From Porphyromonas pasteri (GTDB lineage: Bacteria; Bacteroidota; Bacteroidia; Bacteroidales; Porphyromonadaceae), in contig NZ_BMPU01000006.1 of NCBI RefSeq assembly GCF_014647755.1, positions 48,973 through 112,972 of the forward strand: DNA of 64,000 nt, written 5' to 3'. Each line of letters begins with the position of its first letter. Position 1 is the stretch's first letter. Below, piece after piece: positions 1 to 8,859 of the stretch. The translations under genes and the position numbers were made by a program. Under the pieces are notes generated by a model that was given only the letters and a program-made list of their open reading frames with translations, had not been told where the DNA came from and ran no database searches.

Positions 1-33
1 AAGTAGGGTCGATCGTAAAGACATATCGAATGA

Positions 34-1356
34 TTAGAATACGAACTGTGCGCGCAGCTGCAGGGTACGGTAGCTCAGACCATCGCCGTTGCTGGAGCGC
101 AGACGGCCGAGTGCAACAGCATCCTTGCTGAAGGAAGTGAAGGTATAGCTGAGGCCGAGCATCATCGCGGTATTGGGGTACCAGTTCACCGCCCCAAGGG
201 CTTCGTATGCCTGCCCCATATAGTTCTGGGTATCGATAGCGCTGGCACCGATCATGAGCTCGACATTGCCCCCAGGCTCTACCTCACTATTGACATTGGA
301 GAAGGCTGCACCGCTATTGGAGTAGCTACGCTGCTTCCCACGGAGCATATAGGAGCCTACGAGATATCCGCCCCAGAAGGAGACACTCTTACTACCATAA
401 ATAATATTATCAATATTATACGTCTTCACCCCATTCGTAATAACCCCTGGGCTTTCCTTTGTGGCAAAGGTCGAGCACAGGGCCTCACCCTGGACAAAGA
501 AGCGGTCATCACGGTAAGCAGCCTCCAGATCACAGATGGTGTAGTGGTCGATCCCTGAGAAGCCACCCGCGATAAACTTGCGGTTCTCTACGACAGAGCC
601 CGAGCGACCGCCCAGGACGACGATGCCGTCATCCGACGTCACACGCTCGGGGGTACGAGCCACAGCCGAGAAGCCGAGGTGCACAGTCGTCTGATCCGTA
701 TTGATGGGGCGCCAGACGGCACGTGCCGAGACGCCATAGCCCTCGCCCATATGGTTCTCACGAGCATTGACGCGCTCGCTGCTACCAGCGAAGAGGCCTG
801 CACCGAGCCAATACTTATCCCCCCAATGGGTACCAGCAAGCCCCCAGTGACGGGTATAGGGGATGAGGAAGTCGAGAGGTAGTGGGGTCGTGACCGAGCC
901 GTGGCGCGTGGAGGTATTCATCCCGATACTCATCGGCTCAAGCTGGTGCCCGAGGACGAGGCGCGTCTGGGGGCTGAAGGCGTAGGCTGCGTAGATATCA
1001 CAGAAGGTGATGCGCTGCCCCGTGTAGTTGACATCGATACGTCCCGTCCAGTTGCCATAGCCGCCGAAGAAGCCAAGGCGAGCCTGTGTGATGGAGGTCC
1101 CAGCCGCCATACGGAAGGGCTCTTCTTGGGTCGCCCCTGAAGGCAGGTAGGTGAAGTTGGACTTATCGACGGGCGCGAAGGCTGCCATATCGAGGGTCAA
1201 GCGACCGTCGACACCGAGGGTCACCTCGTCAGGCTGACCGAGACGCAGGGCGATACCCGTCTGGGCAGCTGCCTTTGTGGACGAGAGGAGGAGGCCACCA
1301 GCTACGATGACCGAAGCGATAAGAGCGTAGTTCTTACTTCTATTCGACGATGCCAT
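34..1356 (-). CDS. Porin-like outer-membrane beta-barrel protein
   Basis: The 440-residue product starts with a signal peptide (a hydrophobic stretch at residues 12-30 ending near AAAQ). It continues as an alternating, aromatic-rich sequence and ends in Phe (LRAQFVF), the usual C-terminal signature of an outer-membrane beta barrel. The overall pattern (short N-terminal segment, a repeated GGYGNWTGRIDV-like strand, many Trp/Tyr girdle residues) resembles the Bacteroidetes proteins grouped with phosphate-selective porins O and P. That family call is from recognition and not from a search, and no substrate can be deduced. A TATCTTTG promoter element lies 29 bases upstream of the ATG. The gene is monocistronic as far as can be seen: htrA lies upstream on the same strand but is separated by a strong hairpin at 1436-1493. 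The window edge is 33 bases past the stop, so the downstream context is unknown. Confidence 0.75.
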   Translation of the reverse strand: MASSNRSKNYALIASVIVAGGLLLSSTKAAAQTGIALRLGQPDEVTLGVDGRLTLDMAAFAPVDKSNFTYLPSGATQEEPFRMAAGTSITQARLGFFGGYGNWTGRIDVNYTGQRITFCDIYAAYAFSPQTRLVLGHQLEPMSIGMNTSTRHGSVTTPLPLDFLIPYTRHWGLAGTHWGDKYWLGAGLFAGSSERVNARENHMGEGYGVSARAVWRPINTDQTTVHLGFSAVARTPERVTSDDGIVVLGGRSGSVVENRKFIAGGFSGIDHYTICDLEAAYRDDRFFVQGEALCSTFATKESPGVITNGVKTYNIDNIIYGSKSVSFWGGYLVGSYMLRGKQRSYSNSGAAFSNVNSEVEPGGNVELMIGASAIDTQNYMGQAYEALGAVNWYPNTAMMLGLSYTFTSFSKDAVALGRLRSSNGDGLSYRTLQLRAQFVF

Positions 1357-1384
1357 TAGAGAATGCGTATTTGTTTACCTTAGA

Positions 1385-1392
1385 CAAAGATA
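1385..1392 (-). promoter_or_regulatory. Bacteroidetes -7 promoter element for the porin gene
   Basis: On the minus strand this reads TATCTTTG, a full match to the TAnnTTTG element recognised by the Bacteroidetes primary sigma factor. It stands 29 bases before the start codon at 1356. No convincing -33 TTTG is visible. Confidence 0.55.
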
Positions 1393-1435
1393 GCCTTTTC
1401 TGCAGTACAACGACGGAGAGGAAGCCCATACAGAG

Positions 1436-1493
1436 AGCGTCCCCACGGGGGAGGAGGATAGCTAAGCTTCCTAACCTCGCCCGTGGGGACGCT
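1436..1493 (-). terminator. Hairpin terminator between htrA and the porin gene
   Basis: A 14-bp perfect stem (AGCGTCCCCACGGG paired with CCCGTGGGGACGCT) encloses a 30-base loop that contains a shorter GGAGG/CCTCG-type pairing. It begins 24 bases after the htrA stop codon and separates htrA from the downstream porin gene. The U-tract is weak. Confidence 0.65.
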
Positions 1494-1516
1494 ACATTTA
1501 TATAGGAGGGATGGAC

Positions 1517-3052
1517 TTACAGATCGACTACGAAGGACACGACTTCTCCCGTCTCGGGATAGAAGCCACGCAGCTGGAGGGCGGAACGACGTGAGCGGCT
1601 CTGGCTACCAGCCTTGTCAAGGGCGGAGACGACCTGATTGAGGTCGCTCTGTGAGCGCAGAGGCACGTTGTTAGCCGTCAAGAGGACGAAGCCTTCGCGG
1701 ACCCCAGCCTTACGCAGGGCGCTATTCGACTGGAGGGACTGGACGACGAGGCCGTAGGAGAGGCCGTAGGCGCGGAGCTCATTAGCACCCAGCTCCTTGA
1801 GGGTAGCACCGAGGCGGTTGTTCGCCCCATTGGGCGACTGCTTGAGGAGCTTAGAGCCACCTTCCTGATTGCGCAGCGTGACCTTGTAGGTCTTCTCTGC
1901 GCCCTTGCGGTTCACCGTGACCTGCACAGCGTCGCCAGGACGGAAGCGGGAGAGCTGCTCCTGGAGCTGAGCGAAGGAGCTGATGCGGTGGCCGTCGATG
2001 GCGGTGATGACGTCACCCTTCTCGATACCAGCAGCCAGTGCGGCGCTGATCTCTGCGAAGTCAGCGACATAGAAGCCTTCGTTGACCTTCAGCCCTTCCT
2101 TCTGTACGAGTTCGCTGGTGACATCAGCCCCTGCGACCCCGAGCATACCACGCTGGACGGTACCGTACTTCTTGATATCGGAGACGACCTTAGCAGCGAT
2201 GTTGATGGGCACTGCGAAGGAGTAGCCGGCATAGTTCCCCGTCTGAGAGTAGATCATCGTGTTGATACCGACGAGTTCGCCTGCAGCATTGACCAGAGCA
2301 CCACCACTGTTACCAGGGTTGACGGCAGCATCGGTCTGGATGAAGGCTCCTACACCGAGCTGGTCGCCCGTAGCAGCGGCACGCGACTTAGCGCTGACGA
2401 TACCTGCCGTGACGGTGCTGGTGAGGTTGAAGGGGTTCCCTACAGCCAGGACCCACTCGCCGAGACGGAGGTTCTCTGAGTTGCCGAAGGGGATCGTAGG
2501 CAGGTCCTTAGCCTCGACCTTGATCAGTGCGATATCGCTGGAGGGGTCGGAGCCGATGAGCTTAGCCTTGAAGGTACGGTTGTCATTGAGCGTCACAGAG
2601 AGCTCGTCACCACCTTCGATGACATGGTTATTCGTCATGATGTAGCCATCGTTGCTGATGATCACACCCGAGCCATAGCCCACGACGGGCTCACTACGAC
2701 GCGAGCCTCCACGAGGATCGCCACCGAAGAAGAATTCGAAGGGGTCGATCATCTGTTGGGACTGCACCTGCTGGGTCTTCTTCACCTTGATGTGGACGAC
2801 CGCCTTCACCGAGCTCTCGGCGGCAGGGGTGAGGTCAGGAGCATTACCTATCTGGCGCGAGCCTATGGCATAGGCTGTATTCTGGAATCCATATTCATTG
2901 GCTGAGGTCACACCCTCGGCGCCCGACTGAGCGGTATAGCTACTTGAGCTACCACCATTGCGGGTCATTACGTGGACCGTAGCAGCCGAAGCTGCAATAC
3001 TTACCGCTACCAAGCCTAAGACAGCGGCTGATTTCTTCAATACCTTGTTCAT
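1517..3052 (-). CDS. htrA: HtrA/DegP-family periplasmic serine protease
   Basis: This is a trypsin-like, heat-shock-type protease and chaperone for misfolded envelope proteins. The 511 residues comprise an N-terminal signal/anchor (about 7-25), a protease domain (about 80-280) and two PDZ domains (about 300-395 and 410-500). The catalytic triad is visible: H143 in TNNHVI, D173 in SSDIALIKV and S249 in NPGNSGGAL. A Gly/Phe-rich segment at 103-118 (DPFEFFFGGDPRGG) matches the LA-loop region of the family. Length and architecture are those of Bacteroidetes DegP/DegQ orthologues, so no truncation is suspected. The start follows an AT-rich leader (AGTATAATTCTTTATC in plus orientation), and no clear TAnnTTTG element was found. 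A 22-bp repeat array and MITE-like body A occupy the region upstream. Confidence 0.95.
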   Translation of the reverse strand: MNKVLKKSAAVLGLVAVSIAASAATVHVMTRNGGSSSSYTAQSGAEGVTSANEYGFQNTAYAIGSRQIGNAPDLTPAAESSVKAVVHIKVKKTQQVQSQQMIDPFEFFFGGDPRGGSRRSEPVVGYGSGVIISNDGYIMTNNHVIEGGDELSVTLNDNRTFKAKLIGSDPSSDIALIKVEAKDLPTIPFGNSENLRLGEWVLAVGNPFNLTSTVTAGIVSAKSRAAATGDQLGVGAFIQTDAAVNPGNSGGALVNAAGELVGINTMIYSQTGNYAGYSFAVPINIAAKVVSDIKKYGTVQRGMLGVAGADVTSELVQKEGLKVNEGFYVADFAEISAALAAGIEKGDVITAIDGHRISSFAQLQEQLSRFRPGDAVQVTVNRKGAEKTYKVTLRNQEGGSKLLKQSPNGANNRLGATLKELGANELRAYGLSYGLVVQSLQSNSALRKAGVREGFVLLTANNVPLRSQSDLNQVVSALDKAGSQSRSRRSALQLRGFYPETGEVVSFVVDL

Positions 3053-3363
3053 AGTCGTTAAGTATAATTCTTTATCTGATTAAAAAAACACTCCGGAGCT
3101 CCTCACCGCGGGCTCGAGACGTGCCGTGCTTCGTAAGGAACGGCTACGCACTCGACCTCAGACATAGGTGGGTGGTGGGGAAGCCCCTTTACCTTATAAG
3201 AGTCAAAGAGGGTGCCAATGTTTAATCCACCCCTACAAAACTTCACATTCTGCCAAAAGCGCAGACTTTTTCCCGGCAATATGACAGCATTTCGCCGCCC
3301 CACATAGCACAGACGTAGCGGATGCCCCACGACGAAGTATCACCATCGGAAGGGCAGGAGTAT
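3053..3363. other. Non-coding region upstream of htrA
   Basis: This is about 310 bases between the htrA start and the first repeat array. A 75-codon open frame on the minus strand (3103-3330) has no recognisable motif or promoter, so I do not call it a gene. The segment probably holds the htrA promoter and leader, but I cannot place a -7 element with confidence. Confidence 0.5.
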
Positions 3364-3445
3364 GAACCTATATTGGTCGCTGGGTGAAGCAATGTAGGTT
3401 AGGGGCATCAACCAATAGTGGTTCGTATATGAATCACTATTGATT
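3364..3445 (+). repeat. 22-bp palindromic repeat array 1 (4 degenerate units)
   Basis: There are four units of 22-23 bp with cores CCTATATTGG, GCAATGTAGG, CCAATAGTGG and TCACTATTGA, spaced by 8-11 variable bases. The last unit runs straight into the GTTGCTCCGCG start of repeat body A. The units are more decayed than in the other arrays. Confidence 0.8.
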
Positions 3446-3682
3446 GTTGCTCCGCGTATGGATACAAAGTTGTAGACGAGTGGCAGATAACTTTGGGCTA
3501 CGTACGTGGCTCTAATATCTACGTACGTGGCTATTTAGATTTACGCACCAGGTCTTTAAGACTACGTGCATAGACAGAGGAAAAGTACTACGGGAAGGCG
3601 CTTTTTCCCGCGCAAAAACAGCACTTTTTCCTCCGCTATATAAGAGGAATACGCGCGATAAGGCGAAGGTAGCGCCTTAGCG
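3446..3682 (+). mobile_element. MITE-like repeat body, copy A (3'-truncated)
   Basis: This copy matches the bodies at 39405, 49195 and 59326 over about 215 bases, from GTTGCTCCGCG through the paired ACGTACGTGG motifs, the TCTTTAAGACTACG block and the GATAAGGCGAAGG block. After GCGAAGG it jumps to a short GCGCCTTAG remnant, so the last 70 or so bases, including the right terminal inverted repeat, are missing. It ends about 5 bases from the stop codon of the DUF2851 gene, and no terminator remains for that gene. It encodes no plausible protein. Confidence 0.85.
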
Positions 3683-3686
3683 AGGA

Positions 3687-4940
3687 TCAAGTCAAGCAAG
3701 AAGAAGGCGAGATGGAGAGGGGACAGCGATGACACCTCTGAGGGGTGCAGTAGTCGGCGTGAAGCTGAAGAAGGGCCTGCGACTCCTGAGCAGAGCGTGC
3801 GGTGAGACCGGCTTCGGCGAAGAGTCGGGTCACGTGATTCGTCTCCGCAGGGAGCTTGTCGAGGCGCAGCTCTTCGCCCACCGGCTCCCCTACCCGCTGG
3901 TAGTGGGCACGCCAGGCCTCACGATAGGGCACGAGGACGTTGATAGCGATATGTGCGACGGCTTCCTCGGAGAGCATCCCGCTCCCTCGCCACTTCCCAC
4001 CGCAGTAGTGTGCAGGGAGGGGATGGCGCAAGAGGGTCATCAGCGCCTCCATGCTCGGCATCTCAGGGAAGACACTCCCCCAGAGCGGAGTATGCACGAT
4101 GAGTGTGGCGAGCTGGAGGAGGCGATACTCGGGGAGGCCCGTGGGGCGAGTTCGTGCCCGACGGAAAGTGCCTTGCGGAAGAGGCGTCAAGCCATACTTA
4201 TGGGCGAGGAAGGCGTATTCTCGCTGACGCTCCTCACGGAGCGCTTCGTCGGGGAGGTAGTCGATGAGGCCTGCCGAGCCGAGGAGGAGTGCCTCGACCT
4301 GCGGGAGCTGGTCGCGATGCTTGAGAAGGAGATGCAGGGGCAGGGCAAAGGCCAGGCGCTCCATCGCATCGCCATTTAGCCCAAAGCCCAGCGCACGGAG
4401 GAAGAGTGCATAGAGGGCCTGCGCCCAGTCGCCTTCGCTCCGCTCAAGGAGCTGACGCACGGCCGCGACCTTGCGGGAGAGGCGGCTGCGCGAGAGACAG
4501 GAGAGCCACATACGGCGCTCTTCTTCGGGGACGGATGCGAGGTGGTCTGCGCAGGGAAGCTTCGCCTCTGCAGAGAGCAAAGCAGCAGCCTCGGGGCGAA
4601 GCTCTTCGGGCACCATCAAGAGGCAGGTAGGTAGTGCCTCACCCGAGGGATAGCGGACGGGGCGATTATCCTGCTCTACGACGTGGAGGATGACGGATCG
4701 GTAGGCGGGGTCGGTATCGTGATGATGCTGGTGCCATTCGCTCGAGGCGTGGTGGATCTCCACCGCCCCCACCCAGAGGAGGTCATCGATCCGCACCTTG
4801 GCGGCGAAGAAGTCGGGGCCAGCATGCACATTGAGTACCCCAGGGTCAAGGACCTCAATGCGGGCACCAGCAAGAGCGCCCTGAGGGATCAGCTCCGTAT
4901 AGCGGCGGTGCGCCCATATATAATGTAGGAAGGCTTCCAT
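3687..4940 (-). CDS. DUF2851 family protein
   Basis: The 417-residue cytoplasmic protein has no signal peptide. I recognise it as DUF2851 from its N-terminal block (MEAFLHYIWAHRRY, then LDPGVLNVHAGPDFFAAK and EIHHASSEWHQHHHD), which carries a His-rich stretch at about residues 82-95, and from its C-terminal Cys cluster (C-x5-C-x2-C), suggestive of metal binding. The family is common in Bacteroidetes but its reaction is unknown. The gene lies 34 bases downstream of the stand-alone HsdR_N gene on the same strand, so the two are probably co-transcribed. Its 3' end abuts truncated repeat body A, and the normal terminator appears to be missing. The length is full for the family. Confidence 0.85.
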   Translation of the reverse strand: MEAFLHYIWAHRRYTELIPQGALAGARIEVLDPGVLNVHAGPDFFAAKVRIDDLLWVGAVEIHHASSEWHQHHHDTDPAYRSVILHVVEQDNRPVRYPSGEALPTCLLMVPEELRPEAAALLSAEAKLPCADHLASVPEEERRMWLSCLSRSRLSRKVAAVRQLLERSEGDWAQALYALFLRALGFGLNGDAMERLAFALPLHLLLKHRDQLPQVEALLLGSAGLIDYLPDEALREERQREYAFLAHKYGLTPLPQGTFRRARTRPTGLPEYRLLQLATLIVHTPLWGSVFPEMPSMEALMTLLRHPLPAHYCGGKWRGSGMLSEEAVAHIAINVLVPYREAWRAHYQRVGEPVGEELRLDKLPAETNHVTRLFAEAGLTARSAQESQALLQLHADYCTPQRCHRCPLSISPSSCLT

Positions 4941-4974
4941 GGTGTGTCGGTATTAGGCGGTAGGGGAAGCTCCG

Positions 4975-5427
4975 TCACTCTAAGCTGTCATAGGAGGGGA
5001 ATTCGGAGAGGAAGGTATAGCTCATCGTGTCGTAGTCAATACGGCAGACGAGATGGTCGAGGCCGTTGCTCAGGACGAGGTATGGCACGCGCAGGACATA
5101 GTTGTAGCGGACGATCTGCTGCAGCACGGTCTCTGTCAGTGCGACGTGGGGAGCCTTGTACTCGAGGATCATCTGCGGGCGGAGCACCTTGTCGTAGAGG
5201 AGGGTGTCGCATCGCTTCGAGGTCTCTCCGAGGCGCAGTGCCACTTCATTCTGCATCAAGGGCTGGGGATAGCCTAAGACATCGATAAGATAATGGACGA
5301 AGTGCTGGCGTACCCACTCCTCGGGCGTGAGGCGGACGAACTTACGCCGCAGCTCATCATAGACATAGGGCTTGCCCTCACGCTGCTCCAGACGCAGGCG
5401 ACACTTCGGCAGGTTTAGCTCGATCAT
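4975..5427 (-). CDS. Stand-alone type I restriction HsdR N-terminal domain protein
   Basis: A 150-residue protein starts at the ATG complementary to 5425-5427. A longer frame extends to 5535, but it would run into the divergent holA gene and adds residues foreign to the family. It carries the PD-(D/E)xK nuclease-like core of the HSDR_N family: RCDTLLYDK followed by MILEYKAP, giving the D...E-x-K signature at about residues 90-115. There is no helicase domain, and no HsdM or HsdS gene is nearby, so it is not a working type I system. Such single-domain proteins are a conserved Bacteroidetes family of unknown role, presumably binding or cutting nucleic acid. It is probably co-transcribed with the downstream DUF2851 gene. 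Confidence 0.85.
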   Translation of the reverse strand: MIELNLPKCRLRLEQREGKPYVYDELRRKFVRLTPEEWVRQHFVHYLIDVLGYPQPLMQNEVALRLGETSKRCDTLLYDKVLRPQMILEYKAPHVALTETVLQQIVRYNYVLRVPYLVLSNGLDHLVCRIDYDTMSYTFLSEFPSYDSLE

Positions 5428-5430
5428 GCT

Positions 5431-5438
5431 TATCTTTG
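5431..5438 (+). promoter_or_regulatory. -7 promoter element for holA
   Basis: TATCTTTG matches TAnnTTTG 54 bases before the holA ATG. It overlaps the short divergent space shared with the HsdR_N-type gene, so regulation of the two may interfere. Confidence 0.5.
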
Positions 5439-5491
5439 TAGAGAGTACTTCATTGGGCTCATACCCACGAAAGTACATAAATATAGTATAG

Positions 5492-6496
5492 ATGCCCACG
5501 TACGACGAGATCATCCGTTCGCTCAAGCAACGCAAACCCCAGCGGGTCTACCTGCTCGCTGGAGACGAACCCCTCTTCATAGACCAGATAGCCTCCTTTG
5601 CGGCCAAGGAACTGATTCCCGCCGAGGAGCAGGACTTCAATCAGAGTATCCTCTATGGTGCTGAGGTCAATGCCCGCACGATACTCCTCGAAGCCCTGCG
5701 CTTCCCTATGATGGGCTCGCAGGTCCTCGTCTTGGTGCGCGAAGCCCAGCAGGTGCGCGACCTCGACACCCTCGCTGCCCACCTCGATGAGCTCCCCGAG
5801 AGTACGTGCCTCATCCTCTGCTACAAGAAGAAGGCCGACAAGCGCAAGGCGCTCTATAAGGCCATCAGCGAGCGAGGGGGCTTCTTCGAGTCCACGAAGA
5901 TGTACGACTCGAAGATCCCCGACTTCATCATCAAGAGCTTCGCCGCACGCCAGCTTGATATCGACCCACGCACGGCCCATCTGATGGCCGACAGCACGGG
6001 GAATGATCTGGAGAAGATCCTCAACGAAGTCGAGAAGATCGCCCTTGCCCTCTCCGAGAAGGGCACCCGCACCGTCACCCCCGAGGTCATCGAATACTAC
6101 ATCGGCGTGAGCAAGGAGTACAACAACTTCGAGCTACTCACGGCACTCATCCGCCGTGACGCTGCCCGTGCCTACCGCATCGCCTTGTACTTCGCCTCCG
6201 ACGAGCGCAACCATCCCATCCAGATGACGCTCTCCACGCTCTTCGGCTTCTTCTCGAACCTCATGGCGGTCTACTACATCGCCCAGCCCAACGAGCGGAG
6301 CATCGCCTCCCTCCTCGGCGTGCAGCCCTTCGTCGCCCGCGACTACGATCTGGCACGTCGAGGCTACTCGGCCGCACAGACCTTCGCCATCATCCACCAG
6401 ATACGCCTCATCGACGCTTACTCGAAGGGGGTAGATGCCAACATCCCTACGAGCCAGCTCTACTCTGAGCTCGTGTCACGTATCTTGGCCGCCTAA
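5492..6496 (+). CDS. holA: DNA polymerase III delta subunit
   Basis: This is the delta subunit of the clamp loader, which opens the beta sliding clamp. The 334-residue protein shows the family features: an N-terminal AAA+-like fold beginning KPQRVYLLAGDEPLFIDQ (Walker A degenerate, as expected for delta), a middle lid region with DSTGNDLEKILNEVEKIAL, and a helical C-terminal collar domain ending YSELVSRILAA. The length is normal for HolA. The start was chosen at the ATG preceded by an AT-rich leader. The gene is immediately followed, two bases later, by the helicase gene, so the two form an operon. The gamma/tau subunit gene dnaX lies elsewhere in this window (33.2-35.1 kb), not adjacent. Confidence 0.93.
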   Translation: MPTYDEIIRSLKQRKPQRVYLLAGDEPLFIDQIASFAAKELIPAEEQDFNQSILYGAEVNARTILLEALRFPMMGSQVLVLVREAQQVRDLDTLAAHLDELPESTCLILCYKKKADKRKALYKAISERGGFFESTKMYDSKIPDFIIKSFAARQLDIDPRTAHLMADSTGNDLEKILNEVEKIALALSEKGTRTVTPEVIEYYIGVSKEYNNFELLTALIRRDAARAYRIALYFASDERNHPIQMTLSTLFGFFSNLMAVYYIAQPNERSIASLLGVQPFVARDYDLARRGYSAAQTFAIIHQIRLIDAYSKGVDANIPTSQLYSELVSRILAA

Positions 6497-6498
6497 GC

Positions 6499-8769
6499 AT
6501 GCAGCGCAAAGAGTACCTTCAGGCCTTCATCGCCCATACCAACCGCAACATCTTCCTCACGGGGAAGGCCGGCACGGGGAAGACGACCCTACTACATTAT
6601 ATCAAGGAGCACACCTACAAGAGCTGCGTCATCGCCGCTCCCACGGGTATCGCCGCCCTCAATGCAGGTGGTACGACCCTCCACTCCCTTCTACAGCTCC
6701 CTATCGGCACCTTCATCCCCGACTCCATGGCCCAGCTCCCGTCGACGCCCAATCAGCTACTGGTCACGCCACGGGACTTCCGCCGACACATCCATCTGCA
6801 GGAGCGTAAGATCCGCCTCCTCCGAGCCCTCGAGCTGCTGGTCATCGACGAGGTGAGTATGCTCCGTGCCGACACACTCGACCTCATCGACCTCCTCCTG
6901 CGTAGCGTCCGTAGAAGCCCGCTACCCTTCGGCGGTGTGCAGGTGCTCTTCATCGGCGACCTGATGCAGCTCCCACCCGTGGTCAAGCCACAGGAGTGGG
7001 ACGTACTGCGCCAGTACTACCCCAGCCTCTTCTTCTTCCACGCACACGTCCTGCAGAAGTATCCCCCGCTCTATATCGAGCTCACTCACGTCTACCGCCA
7101 GCAGGATGCCGGCTTCATCGACCTCCTGAACCACCTGCGCTACAGCGCCCTCACCCCCGAGGATATGCAGTGGCTCCGTGGACGTATCAACCTCGCCTTC
7201 GATCCCATCAAGAGCGAGGGCTACGTGACGCTGACGACGCACAATGCCCGTGCTGACGAGATCAACCGCAAGGCTCTCGAGGCCCTCCCTGGGGCATACC
7301 AAGACTATCACGCCAGCATCGCAGGGGACTTCCCCGACCACCTCTACCCCATCGAGCCTATGCTCCGCCTGAAGGTCGGCGCGCGCGTCATGCTCATCAA
7401 GAACGACCTCCAGCAGCCCCGCCGCTTCTACAATGGCATGCTCGCTACCGTCGAGGAGATGACCGAAAAGAAGCTCATCGTGCGGCTGGAGAATGGCGAA
7501 CTCCTCGACGTACCCGCCTACAGCTGGGAGAATGCCCGCTACCGCCTCAACGAGGACACGGGCGATACCGAACCCGACATCCAGGGCGTCTTCAAGCACT
7601 TCCCTATCCGTCTGGCGTGGGCGATCACGATACATAAGAGTCAGGGGCTGACCTTCGACCGTGCAGCCATCGACCTCGAGGCCGTCTTCGCTTCGGGGCA
7701 AGCCTACGTAGCGCTCTCCCGTCTGAGAAGCCCCGAAGGCCTTGTCCTCCTCTCGCCCTTAGGCTCCGACACGCTCTCCGTACCGCCCGAGATCACGGGC
7801 TACGAAGCCACCCGAGCCAGCGACGAGGAGCTACGTCAGTGCCTCATCGCCGATAAGCTCAGCTATTGGCTCCAGCAGGCTGTCCAAGCCTTCAGCTGGA
7901 GCGACGTCGCCGACCTCTACCGCCAGCACGCCTACAGCTACCGCATGGAGAGCGAGCGTAGTCAGAAGAGCCGCTTCGGGGACTGGGCGCATGAGCAGGC
8001 CTTCAAGGTCGATGAGCTGCGTCAGGTAGCCGACCGCTTCGTCCAGCAGCTCCACGGCCTCTTCGCCGAAGGGGAATCTGCCCTTCCCACCATCGCTGAG
8101 CGCACCCGTAAGGCCTTCGCCTACTTCCTCCCCCGCTGGACAGAAGTCTTCGTGAGCCTGCTCGAGACCCAGCGTGATGCCCGTGGTATGAAGAAGGTGA
8201 AGGAGTTCATCGCCGAGCTCGACCTCCTCTATGCCGAGACCGTACGCCTGATGCGCGGCCTCATACGCATCGAGAGCTGTACACAGGCACTCGCTACGGG
8301 CGAGCCACTCCATCGTGACGACCTCCAGATAGATGAGCGCCTCGGCAAGTGGCTCCAAGCCGCAAAGGCCGAGGTCAAGACGCCCTACATCGTACCCGAC
8401 AGCGGTGCGCCTTCCACCAAAACCAAGAGCAAGAAGAAGACCGCCGAGCGAGAGCCCCGTGTGAGTACACAGGAGCAGACGTGCCACCTCATCCGCGAAG
8501 GGAAGACCGTACTCGAGGTAGCCAGCATCCGTAAGCTCAACGTCGGCACCATCTACGGGCATATCACGCAGCTTCTCGAGAAGGGCCTCCTCACAGAGCA
8601 AGAAGCAGGTATCGACAGCCGTCAGCTCGACGAGCTCGCGCCACTCTTCGCCAAGATGGGTGATGAGGCGGGGCTGAAGGACATCCACGAAGCCCTCAAG
8701 GGTCGCCTTGACTACTACGAACTGCGCCTCTACCTCACCGCCTTCCGACAGCATCGGACCCGCCGATAG
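6499..8769 (+). CDS. Pif1/RecD-like superfamily 1 helicase with C-terminal HTH domain
   Basis: This 756-residue ATP-dependent DNA helicase has an N-terminal AAA/Pif1-like module with Walker A (GKAGTGKTTL, about residues 22-31), Walker B (VIDEVSML, about 114-121) and the helicase motif FIGDLMQLPPV. A RecD/UvrD C-terminal motif (ITIHKSQGLTFD, then YVALSRLRSPEGL) follows at about 375-415. The region after about 460 is helical and linker-like, with a Lys-rich stretch (TKTKSKKKTAERE). The protein ends in a helix-turn-helix of the HTH_40 type (TCHLIREGKTVLEVASIRKL to about 690). This architecture is common in Bacteroidetes. The likely role is replication-fork or recombination DNA unwinding, consistent with the two-base spacing from holA, but the precise role is inferred. 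Confidence 0.9.
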   Translation: MQRKEYLQAFIAHTNRNIFLTGKAGTGKTTLLHYIKEHTYKSCVIAAPTGIAALNAGGTTLHSLLQLPIGTFIPDSMAQLPSTPNQLLVTPRDFRRHIHLQERKIRLLRALELLVIDEVSMLRADTLDLIDLLLRSVRRSPLPFGGVQVLFIGDLMQLPPVVKPQEWDVLRQYYPSLFFFHAHVLQKYPPLYIELTHVYRQQDAGFIDLLNHLRYSALTPEDMQWLRGRINLAFDPIKSEGYVTLTTHNARADEINRKALEALPGAYQDYHASIAGDFPDHLYPIEPMLRLKVGARVMLIKNDLQQPRRFYNGMLATVEEMTEKKLIVRLENGELLDVPAYSWENARYRLNEDTGDTEPDIQGVFKHFPIRLAWAITIHKSQGLTFDRAAIDLEAVFASGQAYVALSRLRSPEGLVLLSPLGSDTLSVPPEITGYEATRASDEELRQCLIADKLSYWLQQAVQAFSWSDVADLYRQHAYSYRMESERSQKSRFGDWAHEQAFKVDELRQVADRFVQQLHGLFAEGESALPTIAERTRKAFAYFLPRWTEVFVSLLETQRDARGMKKVKEFIAELDLLYAETVRLMRGLIRIESCTQALATGEPLHRDDLQIDERLGKWLQAAKAEVKTPYIVPDSGAPSTKTKSKKKTAEREPRVSTQEQTCHLIREGKTVLEVASIRKLNVGTIYGHITQLLEKGLLTEQEAGIDSRQLDELAPLFAKMGDEAGLKDIHEALKGRLDYYELRLYLTAFRQHRTRR

Positions 8770-8809
8770 AGGTAAGTCGGAGTCCATTAGGACAATACAC
8801 CTTTTTCAT

Positions 8810-8817
8810 TATCTTTG
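8810..8817 (+). promoter_or_regulatory. -7 promoter element for the DUF4254-GT9 pair
   Basis: TATCTTTG, a full TAnnTTTG match, lies 43 bases before the start codon at 8860 in the short gap after the helicase gene. Confidence 0.6.
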
Positions 8818-8859
8818 ATAGGCGCTACACCTGACACTAATAAGGCGCTCAGATAAGAT

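Noticed and set aside
3103..3330. Possible 75-residue gene upstream of htrA
   Set aside because: No recognisable domain, no promoter or AT-rich leader, and it lies in ordinary intergenic sequence.
5428..5535. Upstream extension of the HsdR_N-type gene
   Set aside because: It would overlap holA, and the extra 36 residues are not part of the family domain; the ATG at 5427 fits.
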